From Magnetospirillum sp. 64-120 (lineage in GTDB: Bacteria > Pseudomonadota > Alphaproteobacteria > Rhodospirillales > Magnetospirillaceae), in the NCBI GenBank assembly GCA_001898825.1, contig MKVK01000008.1, forward strand, positions 135,008 through 199,007: 64,000 nt of DNA. Reading direction: 5' to 3'. How positions within the stretch are numbered: position 1 is the first letter of the stretch; the number at the start of each line of letters is the position of its first letter. The translations under genes were made by a program, and so were the position numbers. This document shows, in pieces, positions 47,590-57,545 of this stretch. The notes under the pieces were generated by a model that made no database searches, was not told where the DNA came from, and saw only the letters and a list, made by a program, of their open reading frames with translations.

Positions 47590-48399
47590 ATGAGTTCCGA
47601 CGAGACCGAAGGCCAGGGCGCCGAATCGCGCCTTGAGGTTCGTCTGGCCGCCAACGAGGAAGAAATCGTTGCCGCCCAGGCGCTGCGCTATCGGGTGTTC
47701 TATGACGAGATGGGGGCCAAGCCCACCTCGGACATGGCGGCGCGGCAATCGGATTTCGACGATTTCGATTCCGTCTGCGACCATCTGCTGGTGCTGGACC
47801 ATGAACGCGGCAAGGGCGGCAAGGCGGTGGTCGGAACCTATCGCCTGATCCGCCGTTCGGTGGGCGAGGCCCATGGCCGTTTCTATACCGCCAGCGAATA
47901 CGACATCGCCAAGATTTTGGCCAAGGGCGGCAACTTCATGGAATTGGGCCGGTCCTGCGTCGACAAGGATTACCGCACCGGCACCACCATGCAGATCATG
48001 TGGGGCGGCATCGCCAACTACGTCTGGGAACACGGCGTCGACCTGATGTTCGGCTGCGCCTCGTTGCCGGGCACCGATCCGGCGGCCTTGGCGACGCAGC
48101 TGTCCTATCTGCATCATTTCCATCTGGCGCCCGAGGAAATCCGCCCCCGCGCCCTGGACAGCCTGTACGTGGACATGAACCTGGTGCCCCAGGACGACCT
48201 GAACCCGCGTCGCGCCCTGGCCTCGCTGCCGCCTTTGGTCAAGGGCTATCTGCGGCTGGGCGGCTTCGTCGGCGAAGGTGCGGTCATCGACCATCAGTTC
48301 AACACCACCGATGTCTGCGTCATGGTGAAGACCGAACTGGTGACCGCCAAATATGCCAAGCATTACGACCGCACCGCCCGCGACCCCCAGGGATCGTGA
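47590..48399 (+). CDS. olsB: Ornithine-acyl-ACP N-acyltransferase (OlsB-like)
   Basis: 269 residues from ATG 47590 with CGAGGA upstream. GNAT-fold acyltransferase of the OlsB/hemolysin type: ALRYRVFYDEMGA, FMELGRSCVDKDYRTGTTMQIMW in part, DLMFGCASLPGTDP. It adds a 3-hydroxyacyl chain to ornithine to make lyso-ornithine lipid. The gene for the second step follows 11 bases later. Confidence 0.88.
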   Translation: MSSDETEGQGAESRLEVRLAANEEEIVAAQALRYRVFYDEMGAKPTSDMAARQSDFDDFDSVCDHLLVLDHERGKGGKAVVGTYRLIRRSVGEAHGRFYTASEYDIAKILAKGGNFMELGRSCVDKDYRTGTTMQIMWGGIANYVWEHGVDLMFGCASLPGTDPAALATQLSYLHHFHLAPEEIRPRALDSLYVDMNLVPQDDLNPRRALASLPPLVKGYLRLGGFVGEGAVIDHQFNTTDVCVMVKTELVTAKYAKHYDRTARDPQGS

Positions 48400-48409
48400 A
48401 GCCGGCGTC

Positions 48410-49219
48410 ATGACCAACCGCTTCGTCGCCTTCGTCCGCTTTTTCGGCTTCGTGCTGTGGACCTTGCTGGCCATGCCGCCCTATCTGGTGCTGTTGGCTG
48501 CGGGCTCGCGGCTTTGCGCCGGCTATACGCGGCGGTATTTCAAGGTGGTGACCCGCATCTGCGGCTTCACCGTCAAGGTGCGCGGCGACATGGTGGAAAG
48601 CGCCCATCCGGTGCTTTACGTGGGCAACCACGCCAGCTATCTGGACATCATCATCCTGGGCAGCGTCATCAAGGCCAATTTCGTCGCCAAGGCGGAAGTG
48701 GCGGGTTGGCCCGGTTTCGGCTTTCTGGCCCGCATCGCGCGCACCGTCTTCGTGGCCAGGAAGCGCGGCGGCGCGGCGGGCGAACGCGACAGCCTGTCCC
48801 GGCGTCTGGCGGCGGGCGATTCGCTGATCTTGTTCCCCGAAGGCACCTCCAACGACGGCAACCGGGTGCTGGCGTTCAAAAGCTCGCTGTTCGCGGTGGC
48901 GGAAATGTCCGGTCCCGACGGCTTGCCGTTGCCGGTGCAGCCGTTTTCCATCGCCTATACCCGCTTGGACGGCATGCCGGTCAGCCGGGCGCTGCGGCCC
49001 TATTACGCCTGGTATGGCGACATGACCCTGGCCGGTCATCTGCTGGATGCCCTGGGCCTGGGCGAGGCGCAGGTCGAGGTGGTCTTCCACCCGCCGGTGT
49101 CCCTGACGGATTTCGCCGACCGCAAGGGGCTGTCCAACCATTGCCACGACGTGGTGGCGCAAGGGGTGGTGATGGCCCTGGCCGGACGCCTGGATGGCCC
49201 GGTGCGGGCGGCGCATTGA
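48410..49219 (+). CDS. olsA: Lyso-ornithine lipid / 1-acylglycerol-3-phosphate acyltransferase (OlsA/PlsC)
   Basis: 269 residues. PlsC-type motifs NHASYLD (catalytic His and Asp) and FPEGTSND, with an N-terminal membrane segment (FFGFVLWTLLAMPPYLVLLAAG). It adds the second acyl chain. Because it directly follows olsB it is most likely OlsA, completing ornithine lipid synthesis, but activity on lysophosphatidic acid cannot be excluded. Confidence 0.85.
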   Translation: MTNRFVAFVRFFGFVLWTLLAMPPYLVLLAAGSRLCAGYTRRYFKVVTRICGFTVKVRGDMVESAHPVLYVGNHASYLDIIILGSVIKANFVAKAEVAGWPGFGFLARIARTVFVARKRGGAAGERDSLSRRLAAGDSLILFPEGTSNDGNRVLAFKSSLFAVAEMSGPDGLPLPVQPFSIAYTRLDGMPVSRALRPYYAWYGDMTLAGHLLDALGLGEAQVEVVFHPPVSLTDFADRKGLSNHCHDVVAQGVVMALAGRLDGPVRAAH

Positions 49220-49239
49220 GGTTTCAACCTGTGGATATC

Positions 49240-49267
49240 TTGACTCTTGGGGCAGGAATGCTAGCTT
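49240..49267 (+). promoter_or_regulatory. Candidate promoter for the miaB operon
   Basis: TTGACT, 16 bases, TAGCTT in the 136-base gap between olsA and miaB. Motif-based only. Confidence 0.35.
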
Positions 49268-49355
49268 CTGGATCGTGTGAAGGGCGGCTCCGCGTCGGGA
49301 CCCCCATTTTTGTCATTGGAAGCGCCGGCGGCGAAAGGGCCGCGGGCGGACGGCA

Positions 49356-50681
49356 TTGACCAAGAAACTTTTCGTCAAGACCTATGGCTGCCAGATGAAC
49401 GTCTACGACTCGGCCCGCATGGCCGACGTCCTGGCGCCCCTTGGCTATGGCCCCGGCACCTCGCCCGACGATGCCGACATGGTCATCTTGAACACCTGCC
49501 ACATCCGCGAAAAGGCGTCCGAGAAAGTGTTCTCGGAACTGGGACGGCTGCGCCAGATCAAGACCGAACGCGACGGCCGGCTGATCATCGCGGTGGCCGG
49601 CTGCGTCGCCCAGGCGGAAGGCGAGGAAATCCTGCGCCGCGCCCCCTTCGTCGACATCGTGCTGGGGCCGCAGACCTATCACCGGCTGCCGGAAATGGTG
49701 GCGATGGCGTCCAGGGCCGGCAACGCCGTGCTGGACACCGAATTCCCGGCGGAACCGAAATTCGATTCCCTGCCCGACGCCCGCGCCGACGGTCCGGCGG
49801 CGTTTTTGTCGGTGCAGGAAGGCTGTGACAAGTTCTGCACCTTCTGCGTCGTTCCCTATACCCGTGGCGGCGAATATTCGCGTCCCCTGGCGGCGATCCT
49901 GGACGAGGCGAAGACGTTGGTGGACCAGGGCGTGGTCGAGATCACCCTGTTGGGCCAGAACGTCAACGCCTGGCACGGCGACGCCATGGGGTTCGGCGGG
50001 CTGATCCGCCAGTTGGCCAAGATCGACGGGTTGGAACGCATCCGCTTCACCACGTCGCATCCCCGCGACATGGACGACGACCTGATCGCCGCCCATGGCG
50101 AGGTGGACAAGTTGATGCCGTTCCTGCATCTGCCGCTGCAAAGCGGCTCGGATCGCATTTTGGAAGCCATGAACCGCAAGCACGACCGCGAAACCTATCT
50201 GCGGCTGGTGGAAAAGCTGCGCGCCGCCCGGCCCGATCTGGCGCTGTCGTCGGATTTCATCGTCGGCTTTCCCGGCGAAACCGACGCCGATTTCGAAGAC
50301 ACCTTGGACATGGTGCGCCGTGTCGGCTTCGTGAACACCTATTCCTTCAAGTATTCGGCCCGCCCCGGCACGCCGGCGGCCGCCATGCCCAACCAGGTGG
50401 CGGAAGAGGTCAAGGAAGCCCGTCTGACCCAATTGCAGGACCTGCTGCAGGCCCAGACCGACCGCTTCAACGCCGACTGCCTGGACCGGGAAATGGATGT
50501 GGTGCTGGACCGTTCGGGCAAGTACGAAGGCCAGTTGATCGGCCGCTCGCCCTATATGCAGCCGGTCCATGTGGACGACGTCGCCCATCTGCGCGACCAA
50601 TTGGTGCGGGTGCGCATCACTGAAATCCATCCGCGCAGCTTGAAGGGCGTGGTCATCCAGGCGGAAAGGAAACGCGCGTGA
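49356..50681 (+). CDS. miaB: tRNA-2-methylthio-N6-isopentenyladenosine synthase MiaB
   Basis: 441 residues from a TTG. Three Cys in the N-terminal MTTase domain ([23 protein letters not shown]) bind the auxiliary cluster; the radical-SAM cluster motif is CDKFCTFC, with a C-terminal TRAM domain. It methylthiolates i6A37 of tRNAs. First gene of a tightly packed miaB-phoH-ybeY-corC-lnt run with overlapping stops and starts. Confidence 0.95.
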   Translation: MTKKLFVKTYGCQMNVYDSARMADVLAPLGYGPGTSPDDADMVILNTCHIREKASEKVFSELGRLRQIKTERDGRLIIAVAGCVAQAEGEEILRRAPFVDIVLGPQTYHRLPEMVAMASRAGNAVLDTEFPAEPKFDSLPDARADGPAAFLSVQEGCDKFCTFCVVPYTRGGEYSRPLAAILDEAKTLVDQGVVEITLLGQNVNAWHGDAMGFGGLIRQLAKIDGLERIRFTTSHPRDMDDDLIAAHGEVDKLMPFLHLPLQSGSDRILEAMNRKHDRETYLRLVEKLRAARPDLALSSDFIVGFPGETDADFEDTLDMVRRVGFVNTYSFKYSARPGTPAAAMPNQVAEEVKEARLTQLQDLLQAQTDRFNADCLDREMDVVLDRSGKYEGQLIGRSPYMQPVHVDDVAHLRDQLVRVRITEIHPRSLKGVVIQAERKRA

Positions 50682-51658
50682 GCGAGGCGGCGCCCCGACA
50701 AACCACCCTGGTGCGCGAATTCCACAACAATGCCCTGTCGCAAGTGCTGTTCGGTCCCCACAACGTCAACCTGGACCGGCTGGAACACCTGCTGGGGGTG
50801 GCGCTGAACGCCCGGGGCAATTCGGTCAGCATTTCCGGCACTCCGGAATCGACGGCGGAAGCCGCCCGCGTGCTGGACGACCTTTACGCCCTGGCCAGCC
50901 GCCAGGGCCACCTGGAAACCGCCGACGTGGACGCCGCCACCCGCATGACCGAACCCAAATCCAGCGCCGACGATCTGGTGTTGCGCACCCGCAAGCGTCA
51001 TATCGCCCCGCGCACGCCGACCCAGGCCGACTATCTGATGGCGCTGGAAAAGTGCCCGCTGGTTTTCGGCTGTGGCCCGGCCGGCACCGGCAAGACCTAT
51101 CTGGCGGTGGCCAAGGCGGTGTCCATGATGCTGCGGGGCGAGGTGGACCGCATCATCCTGTCGCGTCCGGCGGTGGAGGCGGGCGAACGTCTGGGCTTCC
51201 TGCCCGGCGACCTGAAGGAAAAGGTCGATCCCTATCTGCGGCCGCTTTACGACGCCCTGCACGACATGCTGCCCGGCGACCAGGTGATGAAGAAACTGGC
51301 GGCGGGCGAGATCGAAGTGGCGCCGCTGGCCTTCATGCGTGGCCGCACCCTGGCCAATTCCTTCATCATCTTGGACGAGGCGCAGAACACCTCGGCCATG
51401 CAGATGAAGATGTTCCTGACCCGCCTGGGCGAGAATTCACGCATGGTGATCACCGGTGACCTGTCGCAGACCGACCTGCCGCCGGGCACCAAGTCGGGCC
51501 TGCGTGACGCGCTGGAAACCCTGGACGGTATTCCCGGCGTGTCCTTCATCACTTTCACCGACCGCGACGTGGTCCGCCACGATCTGGTCACCCGCATTGT
51601 CCGCGCCTATGACCGGGCCGAGCGCGAGCGCAAGGCCGCCAGGGGAGAACCGCTTTGA
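50678..51658 (+). CDS. phoH: PhoH-family ATPase
   Basis: 326 residues from a GTG overlapping the miaB stop. Walker [39 protein letters not shown]-type conserved block, Walker [11 protein letters not shown]. The N-terminal part is the KH-like domain of the PhoH/YbeZ group. It is an ATPase linked to ribosome maturation with YbeY, encoded next. Confidence 0.94.
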   Translation: MSEAAPRQTTLVREFHNNALSQVLFGPHNVNLDRLEHLLGVALNARGNSVSISGTPESTAEAARVLDDLYALASRQGHLETADVDAATRMTEPKSSADDLVLRTRKRHIAPRTPTQADYLMALEKCPLVFGCGPAGTGKTYLAVAKAVSMMLRGEVDRIILSRPAVEAGERLGFLPGDLKEKVDPYLRPLYDALHDMLPGDQVMKKLAAGEIEVAPLAFMRGRTLANSFIILDEAQNTSAMQMKMFLTRLGENSRMVITGDLSQTDLPPGTKSGLRDALETLDGIPGVSFITFTDRDVVRHDLVTRIVRAYDRAERERKAARGEPL

Positions 51659-52176
51659 GCACCGCTGAAATCGACGTCGCCGTTTCCATCGAGGACGAGG
51701 CCTGGACCACGGCTTTGCCCGGCGCCGAGGAACTGTGCCGGACCATGGCGGCGGCGACCATCGGACAGGCGGCTGGCGACCTGGACGGCCCCAGCGTGGA
51801 AATCAGCGTGGTGTTGACCAGCGACGCGGCGGTGCGGGAGCTGAACCGCGACTACCGCAACCAGGACAAGCCCACCAACGTGCTGTCCTTCGCCGCCTTG
51901 GACGACGACGACGCGCCCGTCGTGGTCGGCGCCCCCATTTTGCTGGGCGACATCATCCTGGCCTATGAAACCTGTGCCCGCGAAGCCGCCGAGCAGGGCA
52001 AGACCCTGGCCCATCACACCGCCCATCTGGTGGTGCATGGCGTGCTGCACCTGCTGGGCTGGGACCACGAAGAAGACGAGGCCGAGGCGGAAGAGATGGA
52101 GCGTCTGGAAACGCGCATCCTGGCCGCTTTCGGTATCGACAATCCGTATGCCGAGGGAGAGGGGCAGGGATCATGA
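51655..52176 (+). CDS. ybeY: Endoribonuclease YbeY
   Basis: 173 residues from a TTG overlapping phoH. The zinc-binding motif HGVLHLLGWDH is present along with LNRDYRNQDKPTNVLSF. It takes part in 16S rRNA 3' end maturation and 70S quality control. It overlaps the corC start by 4 bases. Confidence 0.95.
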   Translation: MSTAEIDVAVSIEDEAWTTALPGAEELCRTMAAATIGQAAGDLDGPSVEISVVLTSDAAVRELNRDYRNQDKPTNVLSFAALDDDDAPVVVGAPILLGDIILAYETCAREAAEQGKTLAHHTAHLVVHGVLHLLGWDHEEDEAEAEEMERLETRILAAFGIDNPYAEGEGQGS

Positions 52177-53162
52177 ACGGGGAACCTCATAGTCGCCCGC
52201 CCCGCGAAGGCGGGGCAATCGCTAAAGGTGCCCGCGAAGGCGGGGCAATCGCTAAAGGTGCCCGCGAAGGCGGGGCAAGCGGCGAAGTCGTCCACGGCCT
52301 GTCCGACGATTCGCTGATAGACGTGGTCCGCGGCTGGGTCCGCATGCTGCGGCGGACCAAGGGCGGCGAATCGGTGCGCGAGGCGCTGGAAGACCTGATC
52401 GACGACCGCGACGATTCCATCCCCATCGACGATCACGAACGCATTCTTCTTGGCAACATCCTGCACTTACGCGACGTCACCGCCTATGACGTGATGGTGC
52501 CGCGTGCCGACATCGTCGGCATCGAAGACGGGGTCAGCCTGGAAGACCTGACCGAATTGTTCTGTCGCTGCGGCCATTCGCGGCTGCCGGTGCATCGCGG
52601 CACCTTGGACGACATCGTCGGCATGGTCCACATCAAGGACGTGCTGGTGTCCACCCGTATCGACAAGCCGTTCCAATTGTCGCGCATCATGCGCCGGGTG
52701 CTGTTCGTGTCGCCGGCCATGCGGGTCACCGACATGCTGTTGGAAATGCGCCTGAAGCGTACCCACATGGCGCTGGTGGTGGATGAATATGGCGGTATCG
52801 ACGGATTGGTGACCATCGAGGATCTGGTGGAACAGATCGTCGGCGAGATCGAGGACGAACACGACCAGGAAGCCGAACCCGACATGAGTATCGGTCCCGA
52901 CGGCGTGGTGGTCGCCGACGCCCGCACCCCCATCGAGGCATTCGAAGACGTCCTGGGGCCGGTGTTGACCGAAGAAGAACGCGAGGAAGTGGACACCCTG
53001 GGCGGGCTGGTCTTCTTCGTCGCCGGACGCATCCCGTCGCGAGGAGAACTGATCGTGCATTCCTCGGGTCTGGAATTCGAGGTGGTGGATGCCGATCCCC
53101 GCCGCATCAAGTCGCTGCGGGTGCGCCGCCTGACCGCCGCCGAAGCCGGCGACCAATCGTGA
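52173..53162 (+). CDS. CBS-domain hemolysin/CorC family protein
   Basis: 329 residues, cytoplasmic CorC/TlyC type: two CBS domains (about 110-235: VMVPRADIVGIED, GHSRLPVHRG, HMALVVDEYGGIDGLVTIEDLVEQIVGEI in pieces) and a C-terminal CorC_HlyC domain. No DUF21 membrane domain. Implicated in magnesium/cobalt efflux. Residues 10-35 consist of a decapeptide repeated about 2.6 times (REGGAIAKGA), encoded by a 30-bp palindromic repeat; this is unlike homologues I know. It overlaps lnt by 4 bases. Confidence 0.9.
   Translation: MNGEPHSRPPREGGAIAKGAREGGAIAKGAREGGASGEVVHGLSDDSLIDVVRGWVRMLRRTKGGESVREALEDLIDDRDDSIPIDDHERILLGNILHLRDVTAYDVMVPRADIVGIEDGVSLEDLTELFCRCGHSRLPVHRGTLDDIVGMVHIKDVLVSTRIDKPFQLSRIMRRVLFVSPAMRVTDMLLEMRLKRTHMALVVDEYGGIDGLVTIEDLVEQIVGEIEDEHDQEAEPDMSIGPDGVVVADARTPIEAFEDVLGPVLTEEEREEVDTLGGLVFFVAGRIPSRGELIVHSSGLEFEVVDADPRRIKSLRVRRLTAAEAGDQS
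52199..52278 (+). repeat. 30-bp tandem repeat with internal hairpin, inside corC
   Basis: Two full 30-base units (52201-52230 and 52231-52260, identical) and a partial third (from 52261). Each contains the palindrome CCCGC-GAAG-GCGGG, in the first copy GCCCCGC/GCGGGGC. The period is a multiple of three, so the frame is kept. Confidence 0.95.
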
Positions 53163-54766
53163 TCGGGGCGCTGGCGGCCAACAACCAATGGCGGGGCACG
53201 CCCTCGGGGCTGGGGGGGCTGGGGCGCATGGCCAGCCGCTTGGCCGGGCTGACCGGATGGCGGCGGTTCGGCGTCCTGATGCTGCTGGGGGCCTTGGCGA
53301 CGTTGTCGCTGCCGCCTTTGGGATGGCTGGTGGTTCTGTTGCCGTCGCTCAGTGGTTTGGTCTGGGTGTTGGAAGGGGCGGCGACCCGCCGTTCCGCCTT
53401 CGCCGTCGGCTGGTGGTGGGCCTGGGCGTGGTACGCCATCGGCTTTTACTGGATCGGCAACGCCATGCTGGTCGATCCCGAACGCTTCGCCTGGATGATC
53501 CCCTTCGCCACTTTGGGTCTGGGCGCCGTGCAAGCGGTGTTCATCGGCGTGGCGACCTTGGTCACCCACCTGACCCGCAGCACCGGCATCTTCCGCATTG
53601 TGGTCCTGGCCGGGGCCTGGACCTTCATGGAATGGGTGCGGTCGTGGTTCTTGAGCGGTTTTCCGTGGAACCCCTTGGGCTCGGTGTGGGACGCGGTGCC
53701 CAGCGTGTTGCAATTGGCTTCGCTTGTCGGCGTGTTCGGATTGTGCGGCTTCACCATCCTGGTTTTCGCTCTTCCGGCGGTGCTGGCCGACTTCATCACC
53801 GTGACTCAGCGTCGGGTGGCGCTGGGGCTGGTCGCCGTTCTGCTGGTGGGGGGCGCCGCCTTTGGCACGCTGCGCTTGGCCGCTCATCCCACCGAAATGG
53901 TTCCCGGCATCCGTCTGCGGCTGGTCCAAGCCGCCATCGCCCAGCGCCACATGTGGCGTGACGATCTGCGGCAAAGCCAGCTGCTGGACCATGTGGAACT
54001 GACCCGCGGCCCCGGCTATGACAAGGTGACCCATGTGGTGTGGCCGGAAACGGCGGCGCCGTTCTTCCTGAACCTGGACGTGCAGGCCCGGGCCCTGGTG
54101 GCCTCGGTCGTGCCCCCTGGCGGGGTCATCCTGGCCGGCGCGCCGCGCGTCACCCCGCAAGGGGTCGAGCCTTTCGGCCTGTGGAACAGCCTGATGGCCA
54201 TCGACGCAGCCGGTCAGGTCCTGGGAACCTACGACAAGGCGCATCTGGTTCCGTTCGGCGAATACGTGCCGCTGCGCGGGGTTTTGCCCATCGCCAAGCT
54301 GACCGCCGGCGGCACCGACTTTTCAGCCGGTCCCGGTCCACGGACCTTGGACATTCCCACCCTGCCGCCGGTGGGGCCGTTCATCTGTTATGAAGCGGTG
54401 TTTCCCGGCGCGGTGGCCGAACATGGCAACCGGCCGCAATGGTTGCTGACGCTGACCAACGACGCCTGGTTCGGCAAGTCCGCCGGCCCGCACCAGCATC
54501 TGGCCGCCGGCCGCATGCGCGCCGTCGAGGAAGGGCTGCCGCTGGTGCGGTCGGCCAATAGCGGCATCTCCGCCATCATCGATCCCTTGGGGCGCGAGTT
54601 ATACCGCCTGGGGTTGAATGAACGTGGTGTGCTGGATGGAGAATTGCCGAAGCCGGTGGCTGCAACTGTATACGGACGTTGGGGAAATATCGTCCCGATA
54701 TCCCTTTCGATTGTTTTGCTACTCTTGGGTGTTTTTGGCGGTCTTTTGCGAAGTGTGCGTGATTGA
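53159..54766 (+). CDS. lnt: Apolipoprotein N-acyltransferase
   Basis: 535 residues from a GTG overlapping the previous stop. About eight hydrophobic segments in the first 240 residues and a nitrilase domain with the Glu (VWPETAAPFF, near 297), Lys (YDKAHLVPFGEY, near 360) and Cys (FICYEAVFP, near 409) triad. The last hydrophobic helix is IPISLSIVLLLLGVF. It adds the third acyl chain to lipoproteins at the inner membrane. Confidence 0.95.
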   Translation: MIGALAANNQWRGTPSGLGGLGRMASRLAGLTGWRRFGVLMLLGALATLSLPPLGWLVVLLPSLSGLVWVLEGAATRRSAFAVGWWWAWAWYAIGFYWIGNAMLVDPERFAWMIPFATLGLGAVQAVFIGVATLVTHLTRSTGIFRIVVLAGAWTFMEWVRSWFLSGFPWNPLGSVWDAVPSVLQLASLVGVFGLCGFTILVFALPAVLADFITVTQRRVALGLVAVLLVGGAAFGTLRLAAHPTEMVPGIRLRLVQAAIAQRHMWRDDLRQSQLLDHVELTRGPGYDKVTHVVWPETAAPFFLNLDVQARALVASVVPPGGVILAGAPRVTPQGVEPFGLWNSLMAIDAAGQVLGTYDKAHLVPFGEYVPLRGVLPIAKLTAGGTDFSAGPGPRTLDIPTLPPVGPFICYEAVFPGAVAEHGNRPQWLLTLTNDAWFGKSAGPHQHLAAGRMRAVEEGLPLVRSANSGISAIIDPLGRELYRLGLNERGVLDGELPKPVAATVYGRWGNIVPISLSIVLLLLGVFGGLLRSVRD

Positions 54767-54883
54767 TTTCCGCTAAGCGGGATGAAATTTATCAGAAGCT
54801 CCCGATTGACTTGCATACAACGGGGGCCATAATGCGGTCAGGATAAGACTTGTCCTGATCTCGCAGAATTCCTGGACGGAAAC

Positions 54884-55369
54884 ATGGCCCAGACACCACG
54901 CAAGGAAAAAGCCGCCCCGCGCAAGGGTTCGTCCCGTGGGCGTATGCCGTCAGGCAAGCCCAATCCCATCGACGTGCATGTGGGGACACGGGTCCGTCTG
55001 CGCCGCACGCTGCTGGGCATGAGCCAGGAAAAGCTGGGCGAGGCCCTGGGCCTGACCTTCCAGCAGGTGCAGAAGTACGAACGCGGCGCCAACCGGGTGG
55101 GGGCCTCGCGGCTTTATGATCTGTCGCGGGTTCTGGATGTTCCGGTCAGCTTCTTCTTCGACGACATGAATGACGAACTGAAGACGCAAAGCCCGGCCCA
55201 GATCATCGGCCTGACCGAGTTGCAGGAAGCTCCGGCCCATTTCGAGCACGATCCCATGGCCAAGCGCGAGACCCTGGAACTGGTTCGCGCCTATTACCGC
55301 ATCAGTGACCCGCAGGTCAGGAAGCGCGTCTACGAATTGGCCAAGGCCTTGGCCGACATGGCCGAATAA
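54884..55369 (+). CDS. XRE-family transcriptional regulator
   Basis: 161 residues. A basic N-terminal tail (KEKAAPRKGSSRGRM) then a helix-turn-helix (RLRRTLLGMSQEKLGEALGLTFQQVQKYERGANRVGASRL in pieces) and a C-terminal extension (DPQVRKRVYELAKALADM). This type is conserved beside metK in alphaproteobacteria. Targets unknown. The N-terminal tail is unusual in charge but common in this group. Confidence 0.87.
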   Translation: MAQTPRKEKAAPRKGSSRGRMPSGKPNPIDVHVGTRVRLRRTLLGMSQEKLGEALGLTFQQVQKYERGANRVGASRLYDLSRVLDVPVSFFFDDMNDELKTQSPAQIIGLTELQEAPAHFEHDPMAKRETLELVRAYYRISDPQVRKRVYELAKALADMAE

Positions 55370-55431
55370 AACCACGTCCGTCACAGGGGAATGAGCGTGC
55401 CGCAGGGGCGGCGCGCACGATTGCCCTTGAC

Positions 55432-55480
55432 GGCAGGCCAAGGGGCCTGCCACAAGAACGGCCCGGGACTGCGTTCCCGG
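55432..55480 (+). terminator. Two hairpins before the metK riboswitch
   Basis: GGCAGGCC-AAGG-GGCCTGCC (55432-55451, perfect 8-bp stem) and CCGGGA..TCCCGG (55464-55479). No T tract follows, so they are not typical terminators; they may separate the XRE transcript or insulate the riboswitch. Confidence 0.4.
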
Positions 55481-55531
55481 CGTGGAGATTTGTGACCGCT
55501 TGCCGCCACGTTAAAGACCGGCTAAGTGGGT
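55480..55531 (+). promoter_or_regulatory. SAM-II (SAM-alpha) riboswitch upstream of metK
   Basis: The order CGTGG-AGATTTG-GACCG-CTTGC-CGCCACGTTAAA-GGCTAAG matches the alphaproteobacterial SAM-II consensus CGTGG..GATTTG..CCG..CTTGC.GCCACGTTAAA..GCTAAA. P1 is CGTGG (55481-55485) with CCACG (55506-55510); the ATTT loop and TAAA form the H-type pseudoknot. It binds S-adenosylmethionine and should repress the downstream synthase gene. Confidence 0.82.
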
Positions 55532-55598
55532 GCATCGCGATGGCTGACCATTTCGGATGCCCCTGGTCCACAAGGCTTGGAACTAGGAGGGCTTGCCC

Positions 55599-56771
55599 GT
55601 GTCCAAAAAGAACTTCCTGTTTACCTCTGAATCCGTTTCCGAAGGCCACCCCGACAAGGTTGCCGACCGTATCTCCGACGCCGTCGTCGACGCCTTCCTG
55701 GGCGCCGATCCCCATGCGCGTGTGGCGGTCGAGACCCTGGTGACCACCAACCTGATCGTGCTGGCCGGCGAAGTGCGCGGACCGGCTTCGGTGACCCCGG
55801 CCCTGATGGAAGATCTGGCCCGTCACGCGGTCAAGGAAATCGGCTACGAACAGGATGGCTTCCACTGGAAGAACGCCACCGTGCTGAACCATGTCCACGC
55901 CCAGTCGGCCGACATCGCCGTCGGCGTCGACGCCGCCGGTGAAAAGGACGAAGGTGCCGGCGACCAGGGCATCATGTTCGGTTACGCCACCACCGAAACG
56001 CCGACCCTGATGCCGGCGCCCATCTATTATTCGCACGAGATCCTGAAGTCGCTGGCCGAAGCCCGCCATTCCGGCGCCGCCCCCCAGCTGCTGCCCGATT
56101 CGAAGAGCCAGGTGACCCTGGAATATCGTGACGGCAAGCCGGTCCGCGCCACCTCGGTGGTGGTGTCGCACCAGCATGTGGACGGCCTGTCGGCCGCCGA
56201 CATCAAGGAAATCGTCCGCCCCCACGTGGTGAACGTGCTGCCGGAAGGCTGGATGCCGTCGGACGACCAGTTCTACGTCAACCCCACCGGCCGTTTCGTC
56301 ATCGGCGGTCCCGATGGTGACACCGGTCTGACCGGGCGCAAGATCATCGTCGACACCTATGGTGGCGCGGCTCCCCATGGCGGCGGCGCCTTCTCGGGTA
56401 AGGATCCGACCAAGGTCGACCGTTCGGCCGCTTACGCCGCCCGCTATCTGGCCAAGAACGTGGTCGGCGCCGGTCTGGCCGAACGCTGCGTCATCCAGCT
56501 GTCCTACGCCATCGGCGTCTCGAAGCCGCTGTCGGTTTACGTGGACACCTACGGCACCGGCCAGGTAGACGAGGACAAGCTGTCCAAGACCCTGCAGGAA
56601 CTGATGGACCTGAGCCCGCGTGGCATCCGCACCCATCTGGGTCTGAACAAGCCCATCTACGCCCGCACCGCCGCTTACGGCCATTTCGGCCGCAACCCCG
56701 ACGCCGATGGCGGCTTCTCGTGGGAAAAGCTGGATCTGGTCGATCAGCTCAAGCGCGCTTTCGGTGCGTGA
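55599..56771 (+). CDS. metK: S-adenosylmethionine synthetase
   Basis: 390 residues from GTG 55599, eight bases after AGGAGG. Motifs [32 protein letters not shown] and [16 protein letters not shown] are the substrate and metal sites. It makes S-adenosylmethionine from methionine and ATP. A SAM-II riboswitch lies 67 bases upstream. It overlaps trmB by one base (TGATG). Confidence 0.96.
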   Translation: MSKKNFLFTSESVSEGHPDKVADRISDAVVDAFLGADPHARVAVETLVTTNLIVLAGEVRGPASVTPALMEDLARHAVKEIGYEQDGFHWKNATVLNHVHAQSADIAVGVDAAGEKDEGAGDQGIMFGYATTETPTLMPAPIYYSHEILKSLAEARHSGAAPQLLPDSKSQVTLEYRDGKPVRATSVVVSHQHVDGLSAADIKEIVRPHVVNVLPEGWMPSDDQFYVNPTGRFVIGGPDGDTGLTGRKIIVDTYGGAAPHGGGAFSGKDPTKVDRSAAYAARYLAKNVVGAGLAERCVIQLSYAIGVSKPLSVYVDTYGTGQVDEDKLSKTLQELMDLSPRGIRTHLGLNKPIYARTAAYGHFGRNPDADGGFSWEKLDLVDQLKRAFGA

Positions 56772-57487
56772 TGACCAAGGGCGAAGGCTTCAGGCCGGCT
56801 GACGACAAGCCGCGCTTTTTCGGCCGGCGCCGCGGCAAGTCGCTGCGGCGCACCGCCCAAGGTCTGATGGAAACGTTGCTGCCCCGGTTGGCCGTCACGG
56901 CTCCGGGGCAGGGCGATCCCTCGCTCGACCCCAAGACGCTGTTTCCCCGTCCGGTCAGCCAGGTCTGGCTGGAAGTGGGGTTCGGCGGTGGCGAGCATGT
57001 GGCGGCGCAAGCCCGTCTTTATCCCCATATCGGCATCATCGGCTCGGAACCGTTCAACAACGGCATCGCCAGCCTGTTGGGCCACCTGTCGGGTTCGGAG
57101 ATCGACAATGTCCGCATCTATCCCGACGACGTCCGCCAATTGCTGCCCGGCCTGCCCGAGGCCAGCATCGGCCGCGTCTTCGTGCTGTTTCCCGATCCCT
57201 GGCCGAAAAAGCGCCATGCCGAACGCCGTTTCATCGGCCGAGACAATCTGGATGCCCTGGCCCGAGTGATGGCCGACGGCGCCGAATTGCGGGTGGCGTC
57301 TGACGATCCCGTCTATCAGGACTGGGCGACCGAGCAGTTGCGCGCCCACCCCGATTTTGCCGAGGCCCAGGTGACCAGCGACCGTCCGACCCTGCCCGAC
57401 GATTGGCCGGCCACCCGCTATGAACAGAAATGTCTGGCCGGTCGCGACCCGATATTTTTCCGCTTTATTCGGAAAAATCGCGCTTAG
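56771..57487 (+). CDS. trmB: tRNA (guanine-N7)-methyltransferase
   Basis: 238 residues. Rossmann methyltransferase with EVGFGGGEH, GSEPFNNGI and the family motif FPDPWPKKRHAERRF. It makes m7G46 in tRNA using S-adenosylmethionine, so its pairing with metK is functionally sensible and it should share the riboswitch control. Confidence 0.95.
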   Translation: MTKGEGFRPADDKPRFFGRRRGKSLRRTAQGLMETLLPRLAVTAPGQGDPSLDPKTLFPRPVSQVWLEVGFGGGEHVAAQARLYPHIGIIGSEPFNNGIASLLGHLSGSEIDNVRIYPDDVRQLLPGLPEASIGRVFVLFPDPWPKKRHAERRFIGRDNLDALARVMADGAELRVASDDPVYQDWATEQLRAHPDFAEAQVTSDRPTLPDDWPATRYEQKCLAGRDPIFFRFIRKNRA

Positions 57488-57545
57488 CACTTGGAATGGT
57501 GGTGGTCTGACCTACATGCCGGCGCTTTCTCGCATAAGGTGAACG

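Noticed and set aside
52201-52278. CRISPR-like repeat in corC
   Set aside because: Units are directly adjacent without spacers and lie in a coding frame; it is a short tandem repeat.
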